DNA of 64,000 nucleotides from Lysobacteraceae bacterium (GTDB taxonomy: Bacteria > Pseudomonadota > Gammaproteobacteria > Xanthomonadales > Rhodanobacteraceae): positions 1 to 64,000 of the forward strand of contig JAJFUF010000006.1 of the NCBI GenBank assembly GCA_021372495.1, read 5' to 3'. Shown piece by piece: positions 7,922-15,852 of this stretch; the first letter of the stretch is position 1; every line of letters starts with the position of its first letter. The translations under genes were made by a program, and so were the position numbers. Below the pieces are notes generated by a model that was not told the origin of the DNA, ran no database searches, and saw only the letters and a list, made by a program, of their open reading frames with translations.

Positions 7922-8341
7922 ATGTCCGCCCACGCGCCCGCCATCGTGCTGTCCAGCCACGACGCCGACCGGCTCGAGCAGATGCTCGACACGCCGCCCT
8001 ACCGCGACGCACCCGGCGCCGCCCAGCTGCGCGCCGAGCTCGAGCGCGCGCAGGTGGTCGAATCGGCATCGCTGCCGTCCGACGTGGTCAGCATGAACAC
8101 CACCGCCGAGTGCGTGGACGACGCCAGCGGCCAGCAGCATCGCCTGACCCTGGTCTACCCCCGCGACGCCGACGCCGCGCAGGGCCGCGTGTCGGTGCTG
8201 GCGCCGGTGGGCAGCGCGCTGCTGGGCATGCGCGTGGGCCAGAGCATCGACTGGCCGACCCCGGGCGGGCGCACGCTCAAGCTGCGCGTCACCGCGATCC
8301 ACCACCAGCCGGAAGCCTCCGGCCAGGCGCCGCGTCGATAG
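7922..8341 (+). CDS. rnk: Rnk / GreA-like regulator of nucleoside diphosphate kinase
   Basis: A 139-residue Rnk-type protein: a short N-terminal coiled region, then the C-terminal GreA/GreB FKBP-like domain (NTTAECVDDASGQQHRLTLV, LAPVGSALLGMRVGQSIDWP). Rnk proteins bind RNA polymerase near the secondary channel but lack the long Gre coiled coil. ATG 7922 starts MSAHAPAIVL. The stop codon lies inside the OxyR site of the next operon. Cytoplasmic. Confidence 0.85.
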   Translation: MSAHAPAIVLSSHDADRLEQMLDTPPYRDAPGAAQLRAELERAQVVESASLPSDVVSMNTTAECVDDASGQQHRLTLVYPRDADAAQGRVSVLAPVGSALLGMRVGQSIDWPTPGGRTLKLRVTAIHHQPEASGQAPRR

Positions 8342-8374
8342 CGCACGGCTATCGCCTTCATCGCAACAATCAAT
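8338..8374. promoter_or_regulatory. Second OxyR-type operator, upstream of the rubrerythrin operon
   Basis: A perfect ATAG-N7-CTAT (8338-8352) is followed after 7 bases by ATCG-N7-CAAT (8360-8374), 6 of 8 key bases. Spacing and the one-strong-plus-one-weak pattern equal those at 6836-6872. It overlaps the rnk stop and ends at the likely -35 of the next promoter. This places rubrerythrin and its partners under OxyR by inference. Confidence 0.65.
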
Positions 8375-8403
8375 TTCTTTCGGCCGTCGCCGCGCGCTAC
8401 CCT
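8375..8403 (+). promoter_or_regulatory. Candidate promoter of the rubrerythrin operon
   Basis: TTCTTT (8375-8380) and TACCCT (8398-8403) are 17 bases apart, directly after the OxyR-type site and about 65 bases before the rubrerythrin start. Both hexamers are weak matches, as expected for an activator-dependent promoter. Confidence 0.4.
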
Positions 8404-8467
8404 CGGGTCATCCCGGACCGGAGGGGCCGGGCCGTGTTTCCCTCCAGCCGCCGCCAGAGGTGACGCC

Positions 8468-8887
8468 ATGAGCAAGCTGAAAGGCTCCAAGACCGAGGAA
8501 AACCTGAAGTACGCGTTCGCGGGCGAATCGCAGGCGAACCGCCGCTACCTGTACTTCGCGCAGAAGGCCGACGTGCAGGGCTACAACGACGTCGCCGCGG
8601 TGTTCCGCTCCACCGCCGAGGGCGAGACCGGCCACGCGCACGGCCACCTCGAATACCTCGAGGAATGCGGCGACCCGGCCACCGGCCTGCCGTTCGGCGA
8701 CACCAGCAAGAACCTCAAGAGCGCGATCGCCGGCGAGACCCACGAGTACACCGACATGTACCCGGGCATGGCCAAGGCCGCGCGCGGCGAGGGCTTCGAC
8801 GAGATTGCCGACTGGTTCGAGACGCTGGCCAAGGCCGAGCGCTCGCACGCCAATCGCTTCCAGAAGGCGCTGGACGAGCTGAAGTAA
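8468..8887 (+). CDS. Short rubrerythrin (di-iron peroxidase, no rubredoxin domain)
   Basis: A 139-residue four-helix di-iron protein. Ligand motifs of the rubrerythrin core are visible: Glu20 (AGESQAN), Glu53 with His56 (AEGETGHA), Glu90/Glu93 (AGETHEY) and Glu124 with His127 (KAERSHAN). The C-terminal rubredoxin domain of classical rubrerythrins is absent, so electrons must come from another protein; the Fe-S oxidoreductase just downstream is the obvious candidate. ATG 8468 follows CAGAGGTGACGCC. Likely role: H2O2 reduction to water in the cytoplasm. Confidence 0.92.
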   Translation: MSKLKGSKTEENLKYAFAGESQANRRYLYFAQKADVQGYNDVAAVFRSTAEGETGHAHGHLEYLEECGDPATGLPFGDTSKNLKSAIAGETHEYTDMYPGMAKAARGEGFDEIADWFETLAKAERSHANRFQKALDELK

Positions 8888-8893
8888 GCGCGC

Positions 8894-8924
8894 CCGCCTC
8901 CTGCCGCGGCGCGGCGGGAGGCGG
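8894..8924 (+). terminator. Intercistronic hairpin (attenuator or mRNA stabiliser)
   Basis: An 8-bp stem CCGCCTCC / GGAGGCGG is extended through one T-G pair by GCCGC / GCGGC around a GGC loop, 7 bases after the rubrerythrin stop. There is no T-tract, so it more likely sets rubrerythrin message level relative to the next gene than ends transcription. Confidence 0.4.
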
Positions 8925-9020
8925 ACACACGCCGGCCGCGGGCGCGGCTTCGGCCGCGACGTGCGGAATCGGCTACAGCCGCGGCCAGACCGCAGCCGCG
9001 CCCGCACGGGAGGACACCGC

Positions 9021-10364
9021 ATGGCCGAGGAACGCAGCGCCGCGCGCGAAGGCAGCGTCGACGCGCCCACGCGACATCCGCTGGACTGGACGAATCCCGA
9101 GTTCTACGACCGGGGGGCGCTCGACAAGGAACTCGAGCGCGTGTTCGACATCTGCCACGGCTGCCGCCGCTGCGTCAGCCTGTGCAACGCCTTCCCCACC
9201 CTGTTCGACCTGATCGACGGCTCGTCGACGATGGAAGTGGACGGCGTGGCCAAGTCCGATTACGCCAAGGTCGTCGACCAGTGCTACCTGTGCGACCTGT
9301 GCTATCAGACCAAGTGCCCGTACGTGCCGCCGCACCCGTGGAACGTCGACTTCCCGCACCTGATGCTGCGCGCCAAGGCGGTGAAGCACCGCGACGGCGG
9401 CACCGGGCTCGCCGCCAAGCTGCTGTCCAGCACCACCGCGGTCGGCAAGCTGGCCTCGATTCCGGTGGTGACCGAAACGGTCAACGCGCTCAACCGCAAC
9501 GGCCCCGCGCGCAAGCTGCTGGAGAAGACGCTGGGCGTGGACGCGCAGGCGCGCGTGCCCACCTATCACGGCAGGACCGGCCGCAAGCGCCTGCGCGACC
9601 TCGACGGCAGCGGCGACGCCCTGCCCGCCGGGCGCACGCGCGGGCGGCTCGCGCTGTTCGCCACCTGCTACTGCAACTACGCGCACCCGGACGTGCTGCA
9701 GGACCTGGTCGCGGTGCTGAAGCACAACGACATCCCGCTGATCCTGGTCGAGCGCGAGAGCTGCTGCGGCATGCCCAAGCTGGAACTGGGCGACCTCGCC
9801 AGCGTGGCGAAGTACAAGGCCGAGAACATCCCGGTGCTGGCCAAGGCCGTGCGCGAAGGCTGGGATCTCACCGCGGCGATTCCCTCCTGCGTGCTGATGT
9901 TCAAGCAGGAGCTGCCGCTGATGTTCCCCGACGACGAGGACGTGCGGCTGGTCAAGCGGCACTTCTTCGACCCGTTCGAGTACCTGATGCAACGCCACCA
10001 GGAAGGCCTGCTGAAGACCGACTTCAAGCAGCCGCTCGGCAAGATCGCCTACCAGGTGCCCTGCCACCAGCGCGTGCAGAACATCGGCCCGAAGACGCGC
10101 GACATTCTCGGACTGGTGCCCGGCACCGACGTGCAGGTGATCGAACGCTGCTCCGGCCACGACGGCACCTACGGCGTGAAGAAGGCCACCTACGCGATCG
10201 CGCGCAAGATCGCCAAGCCGGTGGAGAGCCGCGTGCGCCAGATCGAGCCCGACCACTTCACCAGCGACTGCCCGATGGCCGGCGGCCACATCGCGCACGG
10301 CCTCGACGACAGGCCGGCCGCGGAGCACCCGCTGACGCTGTTGCGCAAGGCGTACGGGATATGA
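9021..10364 (+). CDS. Fe-S oxidoreductase (GlpC / heterodisulfide-reductase-related)
   Basis: A 447-residue protein with two N-terminal 4Fe-4S motifs: C45-X2-C48-X2-C51-X3-C55 ([11 protein letters not shown]) and C88-X2-C91-X2-C94-X4-C99 ([12 protein letters not shown]). Two CCG-type domains follow. The first has [10 protein letters not shown]; the second has the altered form [11 protein letters not shown], where the usual double cysteine is missing. ATG 9021 follows GGGAGG at 7 bases. It lies between rubrerythrin and DUF3501, a trio I know as recurrent in proteobacteria. Its likely job is electron delivery to rubrerythrin, which is inference; there is no FAD or transmembrane segment. Confidence 0.85.
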   Translation: MAEERSAAREGSVDAPTRHPLDWTNPEFYDRGALDKELERVFDICHGCRRCVSLCNAFPTLFDLIDGSSTMEVDGVAKSDYAKVVDQCYLCDLCYQTKCPYVPPHPWNVDFPHLMLRAKAVKHRDGGTGLAAKLLSSTTAVGKLASIPVVTETVNALNRNGPARKLLEKTLGVDAQARVPTYHGRTGRKRLRDLDGSGDALPAGRTRGRLALFATCYCNYAHPDVLQDLVAVLKHNDIPLILVERESCCGMPKLELGDLASVAKYKAENIPVLAKAVREGWDLTAAIPSCVLMFKQELPLMFPDDEDVRLVKRHFFDPFEYLMQRHQEGLLKTDFKQPLGKIAYQVPCHQRVQNIGPKTRDILGLVPGTDVQVIERCSGHDGTYGVKKATYAIARKIAKPVESRVRQIEPDHFTSDCPMAGGHIAHGLDDRPAAEHPLTLLRKAYGI

Positions 10365-10365
10365 C

Positions 10366-10386
10366 GGGACCCGGGACTCGGAAATC
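10366..10386. repeat. Heptad array (copy 1), decayed
   Basis: Three consecutive 7-mers, GGGACCC, GGGACTC and GGAAATC, begin 2 bases after the stop of the Fe-S oxidoreductase. A second arm is not clear; TTTCCG near 10430 may be its remains. It separates the Fe-S gene from the DUF3501 gene. Confidence 0.5.
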
Positions 10387-10465
10387 GGACAATGGCCGCG
10401 TACGCCGCCGCTGCCCTACCCCACACGTTCTTTCCGTTCGACATCCTGCGTGCGATGACACCGCC

Positions 10466-11047
10466 ATGCACAAGCTGACTCACGAAGACCTGTACACGCT
10501 GGAAGCCTACGCGCGCGAGCGCGCGCAGTTCCGCGCGAAGGTGCTGGCGCACAAGAAGGCGCGCACCGTGCATCTCGGCGAACACCTGACGCTGATCTTC
10601 GAGGACCGCCTGACCGTGCAGTACCAGGTGCAGGAGATGCTGCGCATCGAGCGCATCTTCGAGCCGGAGGGCATCCGCGGCGAGCTCGACGCCTACAACC
10701 CGCTGATTCCCGACGGCTGCAACCTCAAGGCGACCATGCTGGTCGAATACGAGGACGCCGCGGAACGCCAGCGCGAGCTGGCGCGTCTGCGCGGCATCGA
10801 GCATCGCGTCGGCCTGAGCGTGGACGGCCACGCGCCGGTCGCGGCGATCGCCGACGAGGACCTCGAGCGCAGCAACGAGGAGAAGACCTCGGCCGTGCAC
10901 TTCCTGCGCTTCGAGCTGGCCGCGCCGATGATCGACGCGCTGCGCGCCGGCGCCGGACTCGCGCTCGCGGTCGACCACGCCGGCTACCGCGCGCACACCG
11001 CGCTGCCGGAAGCGACGCGCCGCGCGCTGCTGGCCGACCTCGCTTGA
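10466..11047 (+). CDS. DUF3501 family protein
   Basis: A 193-residue soluble protein, Glu/Arg-rich, opening MHKLTHEDLYTLEAYARER and containing EEKTSAVHFLRFEL. It matches DUF3501, whose members sit beside rubrerythrin and the Fe-S oxidoreductase in many proteobacteria; the function is not known. No cysteine cluster is visible (a single Cys near residue 92), so it is unlikely to be a redox carrier itself and may be a scaffold or regulator. ATG 10466 begins the family start. Its stop overlaps the TTG start of the next gene. Confidence 0.85.
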   Translation: MHKLTHEDLYTLEAYARERAQFRAKVLAHKKARTVHLGEHLTLIFEDRLTVQYQVQEMLRIERIFEPEGIRGELDAYNPLIPDGCNLKATMLVEYEDAAERQRELARLRGIEHRVGLSVDGHAPVAAIADEDLERSNEEKTSAVHFLRFELAAPMIDALRAGAGLALAVDHAGYRAHTALPEATRRALLADLA

Positions 11048-11682
11048 ACGCGTTTCCGCGCTGGACGTGGGCGCTCGCCGCGCTGGCGCTGGTCGGCGCC
11101 TGGTGGTCGTGGAGCGGCCGCGCGAACGTGCCGCCGCCCGGCGTGCTGGCGCCGGACGCGCCGCTGCAGGCGGAACTCGACGAACCCGCGCCGCCACTGC
11201 ACAAGGCCGACGCCGCGCTGACGCCGCTGGCGCGCTTCGAGGTCACCGCGCGCGTGCTGCATCGCGAGGACTACCGCCACGACGACGGCGCCGACCTCGC
11301 GCCGGTCGATCTCGCGCTCGGCTGGGGGCGCATGTCCGACAGCGCGGTGCTGAAGAGCATCGAGATCACCCAGGGCCAGCGCTTCTACGCATGGCACGTC
11401 GACGCGTTCCCGATCCCGCGCCGCGAGATCGAGACGCACAGCGCCAACATGCACCTGATCCCCGCCGACCGCGGCGTCGAGCGCGCGCGGGAGCGCGCGC
11501 GCGCCGGCGACGTGGTGCACTTCGCCGGCTACCTGGTCGAAGCCGACCGCCCCAACGGCTGGCGCTGGCGCAGCTCGCTGACCCGCGACGACACCGGCAA
11601 CGGCGCCTGCGAGCTGGTGTGGGTGGAAGACTTCCGGGTGGAACCGCGGCCGTTGCCTGCCGCGCCGTCCGCCTCCATGTAA
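11044..11682 (+). CDS. Membrane-anchored protein of unknown function
   Basis: A 212-residue product with one N-terminal transmembrane segment (WTWALAALALVGAWWSW) and a Pro-rich linker. The extracytoplasmic domain contains ALGWGRMSDSAVLKSIEITQ, the sequence SANMHLIPAD and GYLVEADRPNGWRWRSSLTR. I do not recognise the family. The start is a TTG sharing bases with the stop of DUF3501 (TTGA), which implies translational coupling and membership of the rubrerythrin operon. GNGACELVWVEDF holds its only cysteine. Probably faces the periplasm. Confidence 0.7.
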   Translation: MNAFPRWTWALAALALVGAWWSWSGRANVPPPGVLAPDAPLQAELDEPAPPLHKADAALTPLARFEVTARVLHREDYRHDDGADLAPVDLALGWGRMSDSAVLKSIEITQGQRFYAWHVDAFPIPRREIETHSANMHLIPADRGVERARERARAGDVVHFAGYLVEADRPNGWRWRSSLTRDDTGNGACELVWVEDFRVEPRPLPAAPSASM

Positions 11683-11751
11683 GCCTCCGGCCCGGACCAC
11701 GGTCCCGTTGACCGCCCGCCGCAACGCGCGCGAACCGCACGAGGATTCCCC

Positions 11752-12396
11752 ATGGCCGCAACCTGCGATATCCGCGGCGCCAGCCTGCGCATCGCGCCCG
11801 ACCGTTTTCCCGACCCCGAACGCGATCTCGACGCGGGCGACGCGACCGAACGCAGCGCCGTGCTGGCCGGCGGCTGCTTCTGGTGCGTCGAGGCGGTGTT
11901 CCGCGAGCTGGACGGCGTGCTGGAGGCGACCTCCGGCTACGCCGGCGGGCGCGCCGCCGATGCCGACTACCGCACGGTGTGCAGCGGCACCAGCGGCCAC
12001 GCCGAGGCGGTGCGCGTGCGCTACGACCCGCGGCGCCTCAGCTACGGCCAGTTGCTGAAGGTGTTCTTCGCCGTCGCGCACGATCCGACCCAGCGCGATC
12101 GCCAGGGCAACGACATCGGCACGCAGTACCGCTCGGCGATCTTCCACGCCGACGCCGACGAGCGCGAGGTCGCGCAGGCCTACATCCGCCAGCTCGACGC
12201 CGCCGGCGCGTTCGCCGCGCCGATCGTCACCGCACTGGAGCCGCTGGAGGCGTTCCATCCCGCCGAGACGTACCACCAGAACTACGCGGCGCTGCATCCG
12301 CAGCAGCCGTACATCGCCTTGGTGTCGACGCCCAAGGTGGAGAAGCTGCGCACATATTTCGGCGATCGCCTGAAGGCGTCTGCCGACAGCGAGTAA
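11752..12396 (+). CDS. msrA: Peptide methionine sulfoxide reductase MsrA
   Basis: A 214-residue MsrA reducing the S-epimer of methionine sulfoxide. The catalytic motif GGCFWCVE gives Cys42 as nucleophile; the family segments [16 protein letters not shown] and YRSAIFH follow. The N-terminus carries about 30 extra residues before the core, without a signal peptide, so it is cytoplasmic. It is followed 11 bases later by msrB, so both epimers are repaired by one operon. Confidence 0.94.
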   Translation: MAATCDIRGASLRIAPDRFPDPERDLDAGDATERSAVLAGGCFWCVEAVFRELDGVLEATSGYAGGRAADADYRTVCSGTSGHAEAVRVRYDPRRLSYGQLLKVFFAVAHDPTQRDRQGNDIGTQYRSAIFHADADEREVAQAYIRQLDAAGAFAAPIVTALEPLEAFHPAETYHQNYAALHPQQPYIALVSTPKVEKLRTYFGDRLKASADSE

Positions 12397-12407
12397 AGGA
12401 GGTCGCC

Positions 12408-12857
12408 ATGAACCAGGATCCGCAGCGCTCCGCTTCCGGCCACGACCTCGGCCCGTTGTCGGACGCCGAGCGCGCGCGCCTCGCCGCGCGGCTGACGCCG
12501 GAGGAGCGCCGCGTGCTGCTCGACCACGGCACCGAGCGCCCGTTCTGCGGCACCCTGCTGCACCAGAAATCGCCGGGCCATTACGCCTGCCGGCTGTGCG
12601 GCCTGCCGCTGTTCACCGCGGGCACCAAGTTCGAGTCCGGCACCGGCTGGCCGAGTTTCCACGCGCCGTTCGACCCCGCGCACATCCGCGAAGTCGTCGA
12701 CCGCAGCCACGGCATGCTGCGCACCGAGGTGCGCTGCCGCCGTTGCGACGGCCACCTCGGCCACGTGTTCCCGGACGGACCGCCGCCGACCGGCCTGCGC
12801 TACTGCCTGAACTCGGCCGCGCTGGAATTCGTGCCCGACGCCGCGCAACCGGCGTGA
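12408..12857 (+). CDS. msrB: Peptide methionine sulfoxide reductase MsrB
   Basis: A 149-residue MsrB acting on the R-epimer. Zinc cysteines Cys61/Cys64 (CRLC) and Cys110/Cys113 (CRRC) are present, and the catalytic Cys133 lies in [10 protein letters not shown]. The substrate segment [11 protein letters not shown] is intact. ATG 12408 is preceded by AAAGGAGG at 5 bases, which also spans the msrA stop, so the two are co-translated. Thioredoxin is the expected reductant. Confidence 0.94.
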   Translation: MNQDPQRSASGHDLGPLSDAERARLAARLTPEERRVLLDHGTERPFCGTLLHQKSPGHYACRLCGLPLFTAGTKFESGTGWPSFHAPFDPAHIREVVDRSHGMLRTEVRCRRCDGHLGHVFPDGPPPTGLRYCLNSAALEFVPDAAQPA

Positions 12858-12891
12858 CGCGCGGCGTCGCCGGCGCCCGCGCGGAGCACGT

Positions 12892-13518
12892 TCATTCGGC
12901 CTCGGCCGCCGCGCGCCAGGCGCGCACCGCGGGCATCGCGTCGATCGTGCGCACGTAGGCGGCGCAGCCCGGATCGAGGGCGATGCCGTAGGTGAGGAAG
13001 CGCAGCGCCACCGGCGCGTACATCGCGTCGGCGATCGAGAACTCGCCGAACAGGAACTCGCCGCCGCGGCCGTAGCGGGTGCGCGCCTCGCGCCACATCC
13101 GCTGCACGCGCGCGATGTCGCGCGCGGCGTCCTCGCCGGGCGTCAGCGCCGGGCCGCGCCGGTGCAGGTCGAACGACAGCTCGCGGCGCAGCGCGGCGAA
13201 GCCGGAATGCATCTCCGCCGAAATCGCGCGCGCGTGGGCGCGCGCGGCCGCGTGGGACGGCCAGCCGCGCTGGCCGAAGAACGTCTCGTTGGCGTACTCG
13301 AGGATCGCCAGCGAGTCCCACACCACCACGCCGTCGTGGTGCAGCACCGGCACCTGGCCGGTCGGCGACCAGCGCCCGATCTGCTCGTGGTACTGCGGCG
13401 TGAACAGCGGCAGCAGCACCTCGTCGAAGGCGACGTCGAAGTGCTTCAGCGCCAGCCACGGGCGCAGCGACCACGACGACTTGTACTTCTCTCCCATCAC
13501 CAGCACCGGCAGAGCCAT
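12892..13518 (-). CDS. Glutathione S-transferase family protein
   Basis: A 208-residue GST: an N-terminal thioredoxin-like half with KYKSSWSLRPWLALK and the cis-Pro glutathione-binding segment TGQVPVLHHDG, then VVWDSLAILEYANE and an all-helical C-terminal half. Ser in SSWSLRP is the likely activating residue, as in Zeta or maleylacetoacetate-isomerase-like GSTs. ATG 13518 overlaps the upstream stop (TGATG) and has GGAGG 7 bases upstream. Substrate unknown; the position next to msrAB suits detoxification. Confidence 0.88.
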   Translation of the reverse strand: MALPVLVMGEKYKSSWSLRPWLALKHFDVAFDEVLLPLFTPQYHEQIGRWSPTGQVPVLHHDGVVVWDSLAILEYANETFFGQRGWPSHAAARAHARAISAEMHSGFAALRRELSFDLHRRGPALTPGEDAARDIARVQRMWREARTRYGRGGEFLFGEFSIADAMYAPVALRFLTYGIALDPGCAAYVRTIDAMPAVRAWRAAAEAE

Positions 13519-14174
13519 CACGAACCTCCTTGCGAATCGGCGGGAATCAGCAGCGGCAGCACCGCGCGCGGCGCCGCGGACAGCCGCAGCGCGGTCGCCT
13601 GCGCGCCGACGGCGCGCGGTATGAGGATGCGGCCGTCGGCGTCGGCCTCGAAGCGCCGCGGCGCGGCGCCCTCGGTGTCGATGTGCGCGTGCGCGGCCGG
13701 GTCGAAATCGAATTCGGCGCCGTCGCTACGGCCGCCCTGGCCGCGCACCACCGCGTCGGCCTGCGCAAGCGACGCCTCGACGTCGCGCCAGTCGACGCGC
13801 GCGCCGGGCGGCAGCTTCAACTCGAAGCTGACGGTCAGCGTCAGCGTGCCTTTCGGCTGGTTGGTGGCGACCGGCGGATTCTCGCGCAGCAGCGCGTCGC
13901 TCATCGGGAAGTCGAGGCGGCCGTCGGCGCCGACCGGCACCGCGATCGCGCCGCGTGCGCTCTCGACGGTCAGGCGGATGGCGTCCGCGCGCACGCCGGG
14001 CAGGCTGCTCTCGATGCGCTCGACCGGCCGCAGCCGGTCGAAGCCGCGCAGCGTCTGCGCCGGCGCCAGCACGCGGTGCAGGGTGGCGTAGTCGACGCGG
14101 CTGCCGGCATCCTGCGCGGCGGCGGCGAAGCTCGCCGCCAGGCACAGCAGCGCAAGTCGGATCGATGCGGGCAT
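13518..14174 (-). CDS. Secreted hypothetical protein
   Basis: A 218-residue product with a clear signal peptide (MPASIRLALLCLAASFAAAA, cleavage near AQD) and no known domain that I can name. The mature part repeats beta-rich segments such as GTLTLTVSFELKLPPGARVDW and has no cysteines. ATG 14174 is used because the signal peptide starts there. It overlaps the GST start by TGATG and is co-transcribed with it. Confidence 0.75.
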   Translation of the reverse strand: MPASIRLALLCLAASFAAAAQDAGSRVDYATLHRVLAPAQTLRGFDRLRPVERIESSLPGVRADAIRLTVESARGAIAVPVGADGRLDFPMSDALLRENPPVATNQPKGTLTLTVSFELKLPPGARVDWRDVEASLAQADAVVRGQGGRSDGAEFDFDPAAHAHIDTEGAAPRRFEADADGRILIPRAVGAQATALRLSAAPRAVLPLLIPADSQGGS

Positions 14175-14240
14175 GGGCTTCCTGCCGTCGGAGAACGGCA
14201 ACCTTGCAAGCCTAGCAGAGCGCGGCGCCCACCGGACCGC

Positions 14241-15728
14241 TCAGGCGCAGGCGGCGCGCAGGCCGTCGCTGCGGTAATGCGCACCGACGCTGGCATCGCG
14301 CGCCAGCATCGCATCGAGCATGCGCTGCGCCAGCGCCAGGCGGTCGGCGCCATGCGCGCCCGGCGGCAGCCCCGCGCGCAGCGCGGCGACGCCGGCCCGC
14401 GCGGCCTGCAGCCCGCGCGCGTCGCGCACCAGCGCGGCGTGGCGCCACATCAGGTCGGCCAGCGCGGTTTCGGCTGCCGCATCCAGCGGATGCCAGACGC
14501 GCACGCCGGCCACGGCCGGCGCCGGCGCGGCAGGCGCGGCCTGCGCCAGCGCCGCACCCAGCGTGCGGCCGAACGCGAGGCCCTCCAGCAGCGAATTGCT
14601 GGCCAGGCGGTTGGCGCCGTGCACGCCGCTGCACGCCGCTTCGCCGACCGCGTACAGCCCGGGCAGCGAAGTGCGCGCCTGCGCGTCCACGCGCACGCCG
14701 CCCATGTAGTAGTGCGCGGCAGGCACCACCGGAATCGGCTCGCGGCGCGGATCGAGGCCGCGCGCCGCGCATGCCGCGAACACGGTGGGGAAGCGCGCGG
14801 GGAAGGCGTCGCCGACCGCGCGCGTCGCGTCCAGGTAAGCGCGCCCGCCGCGCTCGCATTCCGCCCACACGGCGCGTGCGACCACGTCGCGCGGGGCCAG
14901 CTCGGCGTCCGCGTGCAGCGCCGGCATGAAGCGCCGGCCGCGCGCGTCCAGCAGCACCGCGCCGGCGCCGCGCAGCGCTTCGGTCAGCAGCGGCAGTTGG
15001 CCGCGCTCGCCGTCGCGCGGCGCCAGCGCGGTCGGGTGGAACTGCACGAATTCGAGGTCGGCGAGCTCCGCGCCGGCGGCCAGCGCCAGCGCCAGCCCGG
15101 CGCCGTCGGCGTAGGCCGGGTTGGTGGTGTAGCGGTACAGCGCGCCGATGCCGCCGCTGGCCAGCACCACCGCGCCGGCGCGCCACAGTTCCGGGCCCCG
15201 TTCGCCGTGCGCCCACGCGCCGACCACGCGGCCGTCGCCGGCACGCGCCAGCTCGAACGCGGTGCGCCGCTCCAGCACGGTGACGTGCGGCGCCGCGCGC
15301 ACCGCCGCGCGCAACGCACGCATCAGCTCGGCGCCGCTGGCGTCGCCCTGCGCATGCACGATGCGCGCGTGCGCGTGCGCGGCCTCGCGGCCCAGCGCGT
15401 AGGCGCCGTCCGTGGCGCGGTCGAAGCGCGCGCCCAGCGCGTCCAGCCAGCGCACGGTATCCGGCGCGGCCGCGGTCAGCCGCGACACCGCGTCGGCGTC
15501 GTTGAGCCGCTGGCCGGCGGCGAGCGTGTCGGCGGCGTGCTGCGCCGGGCTGTCGCCCGGCCCCAGCGCGGCGGCGATGCCGCCCTGCGCCCAACGGCTG
15601 GCGCCGTCCTCGCCCGGCGCGCCGCGCGTCAGCACGGCAACGCGCCGCGGCGCCGCCGCGAGCGCGGTGGCGAGACCGGCGACGCCGGAGCCGACCACCA
15701 GGATGTCGAACGCAGTTTGTGACGTCAC
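14241..15728 (-). CDS. nadB: L-aspartate oxidase NadB
   Basis: A 495-residue flavoenzyme oxidising L-aspartate to iminoaspartate, the first step of de novo NAD synthesis. FAD-binding VGSGVAGLATALA lies at the N-terminus, followed by GASRWAQGGIAAAL, the active-site region EFVQFHPTAL, and VPAAHYYMGGVRVD with CSGVHGANRLASNSLLE. Start: GTG 15728 (MTSQTAFDILVVG) is preferred, with GGGACG nearby; GTG 15755 would add 9 residues. It pairs with nadA upstream on the same strand, but a heptad element separates the two and nadB has no copy of the nadA operator. Confidence 0.93.
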   Translation of the reverse strand: MTSQTAFDILVVGSGVAGLATALAAAPRRVAVLTRGAPGEDGASRWAQGGIAAALGPGDSPAQHAADTLAAGQRLNDADAVSRLTAAAPDTVRWLDALGARFDRATDGAYALGREAAHAHARIVHAQGDASGAELMRALRAAVRAAPHVTVLERRTAFELARAGDGRVVGAWAHGERGPELWRAGAVVLASGGIGALYRYTTNPAYADGAGLALALAAGAELADLEFVQFHPTALAPRDGERGQLPLLTEALRGAGAVLLDARGRRFMPALHADAELAPRDVVARAVWAECERGGRAYLDATRAVGDAFPARFPTVFAACAARGLDPRREPIPVVPAAHYYMGGVRVDAQARTSLPGLYAVGEAACSGVHGANRLASNSLLEGLAFGRTLGAALAQAAPAAPAPAVAGVRVWHPLDAAAETALADLMWRHAALVRDARGLQAARAGVAALRAGLPPGAHGADRLALAQRMLDAMLARDASVGAHYRSDGLRAACA

Positions 15729-15768
15729 GCTTGTCGTCCCGTATTTGCCACGCACACGCCTTTGGCAT

Positions 15769-15842
15769 GGGAGTGGGGAGTGGGGAGTGGGTGCGCAGTC
15801 GCTGCCGCACCGTGCTTTCCCCTACTCCCTACTCCCTACTCC
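15769..15842. repeat. Heptad inverted-repeat element (copy 2)
   Basis: The left arm is three perfect GGGAGTG units (15769-15789); the right arm is three CTACTCC units (15822-15842), i.e. the same heptad type on the other strand. The 32-base core contains GTGCGCAG and CGCACCGTGC. It fills the gap between nadB and nadA. Confidence 0.8.
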
Positions 15843-15852
15843 CCGCCCGCGA

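Noticed and set aside
13530..15722. A 730-codon open frame on the plus strand across nadB and its neighbour
   Set aside because: It lies antisense to nadB and the secreted hypothetical gene, is His/Arg/Gln-rich, and shows no domain. It is a product of high GC and codon bias.
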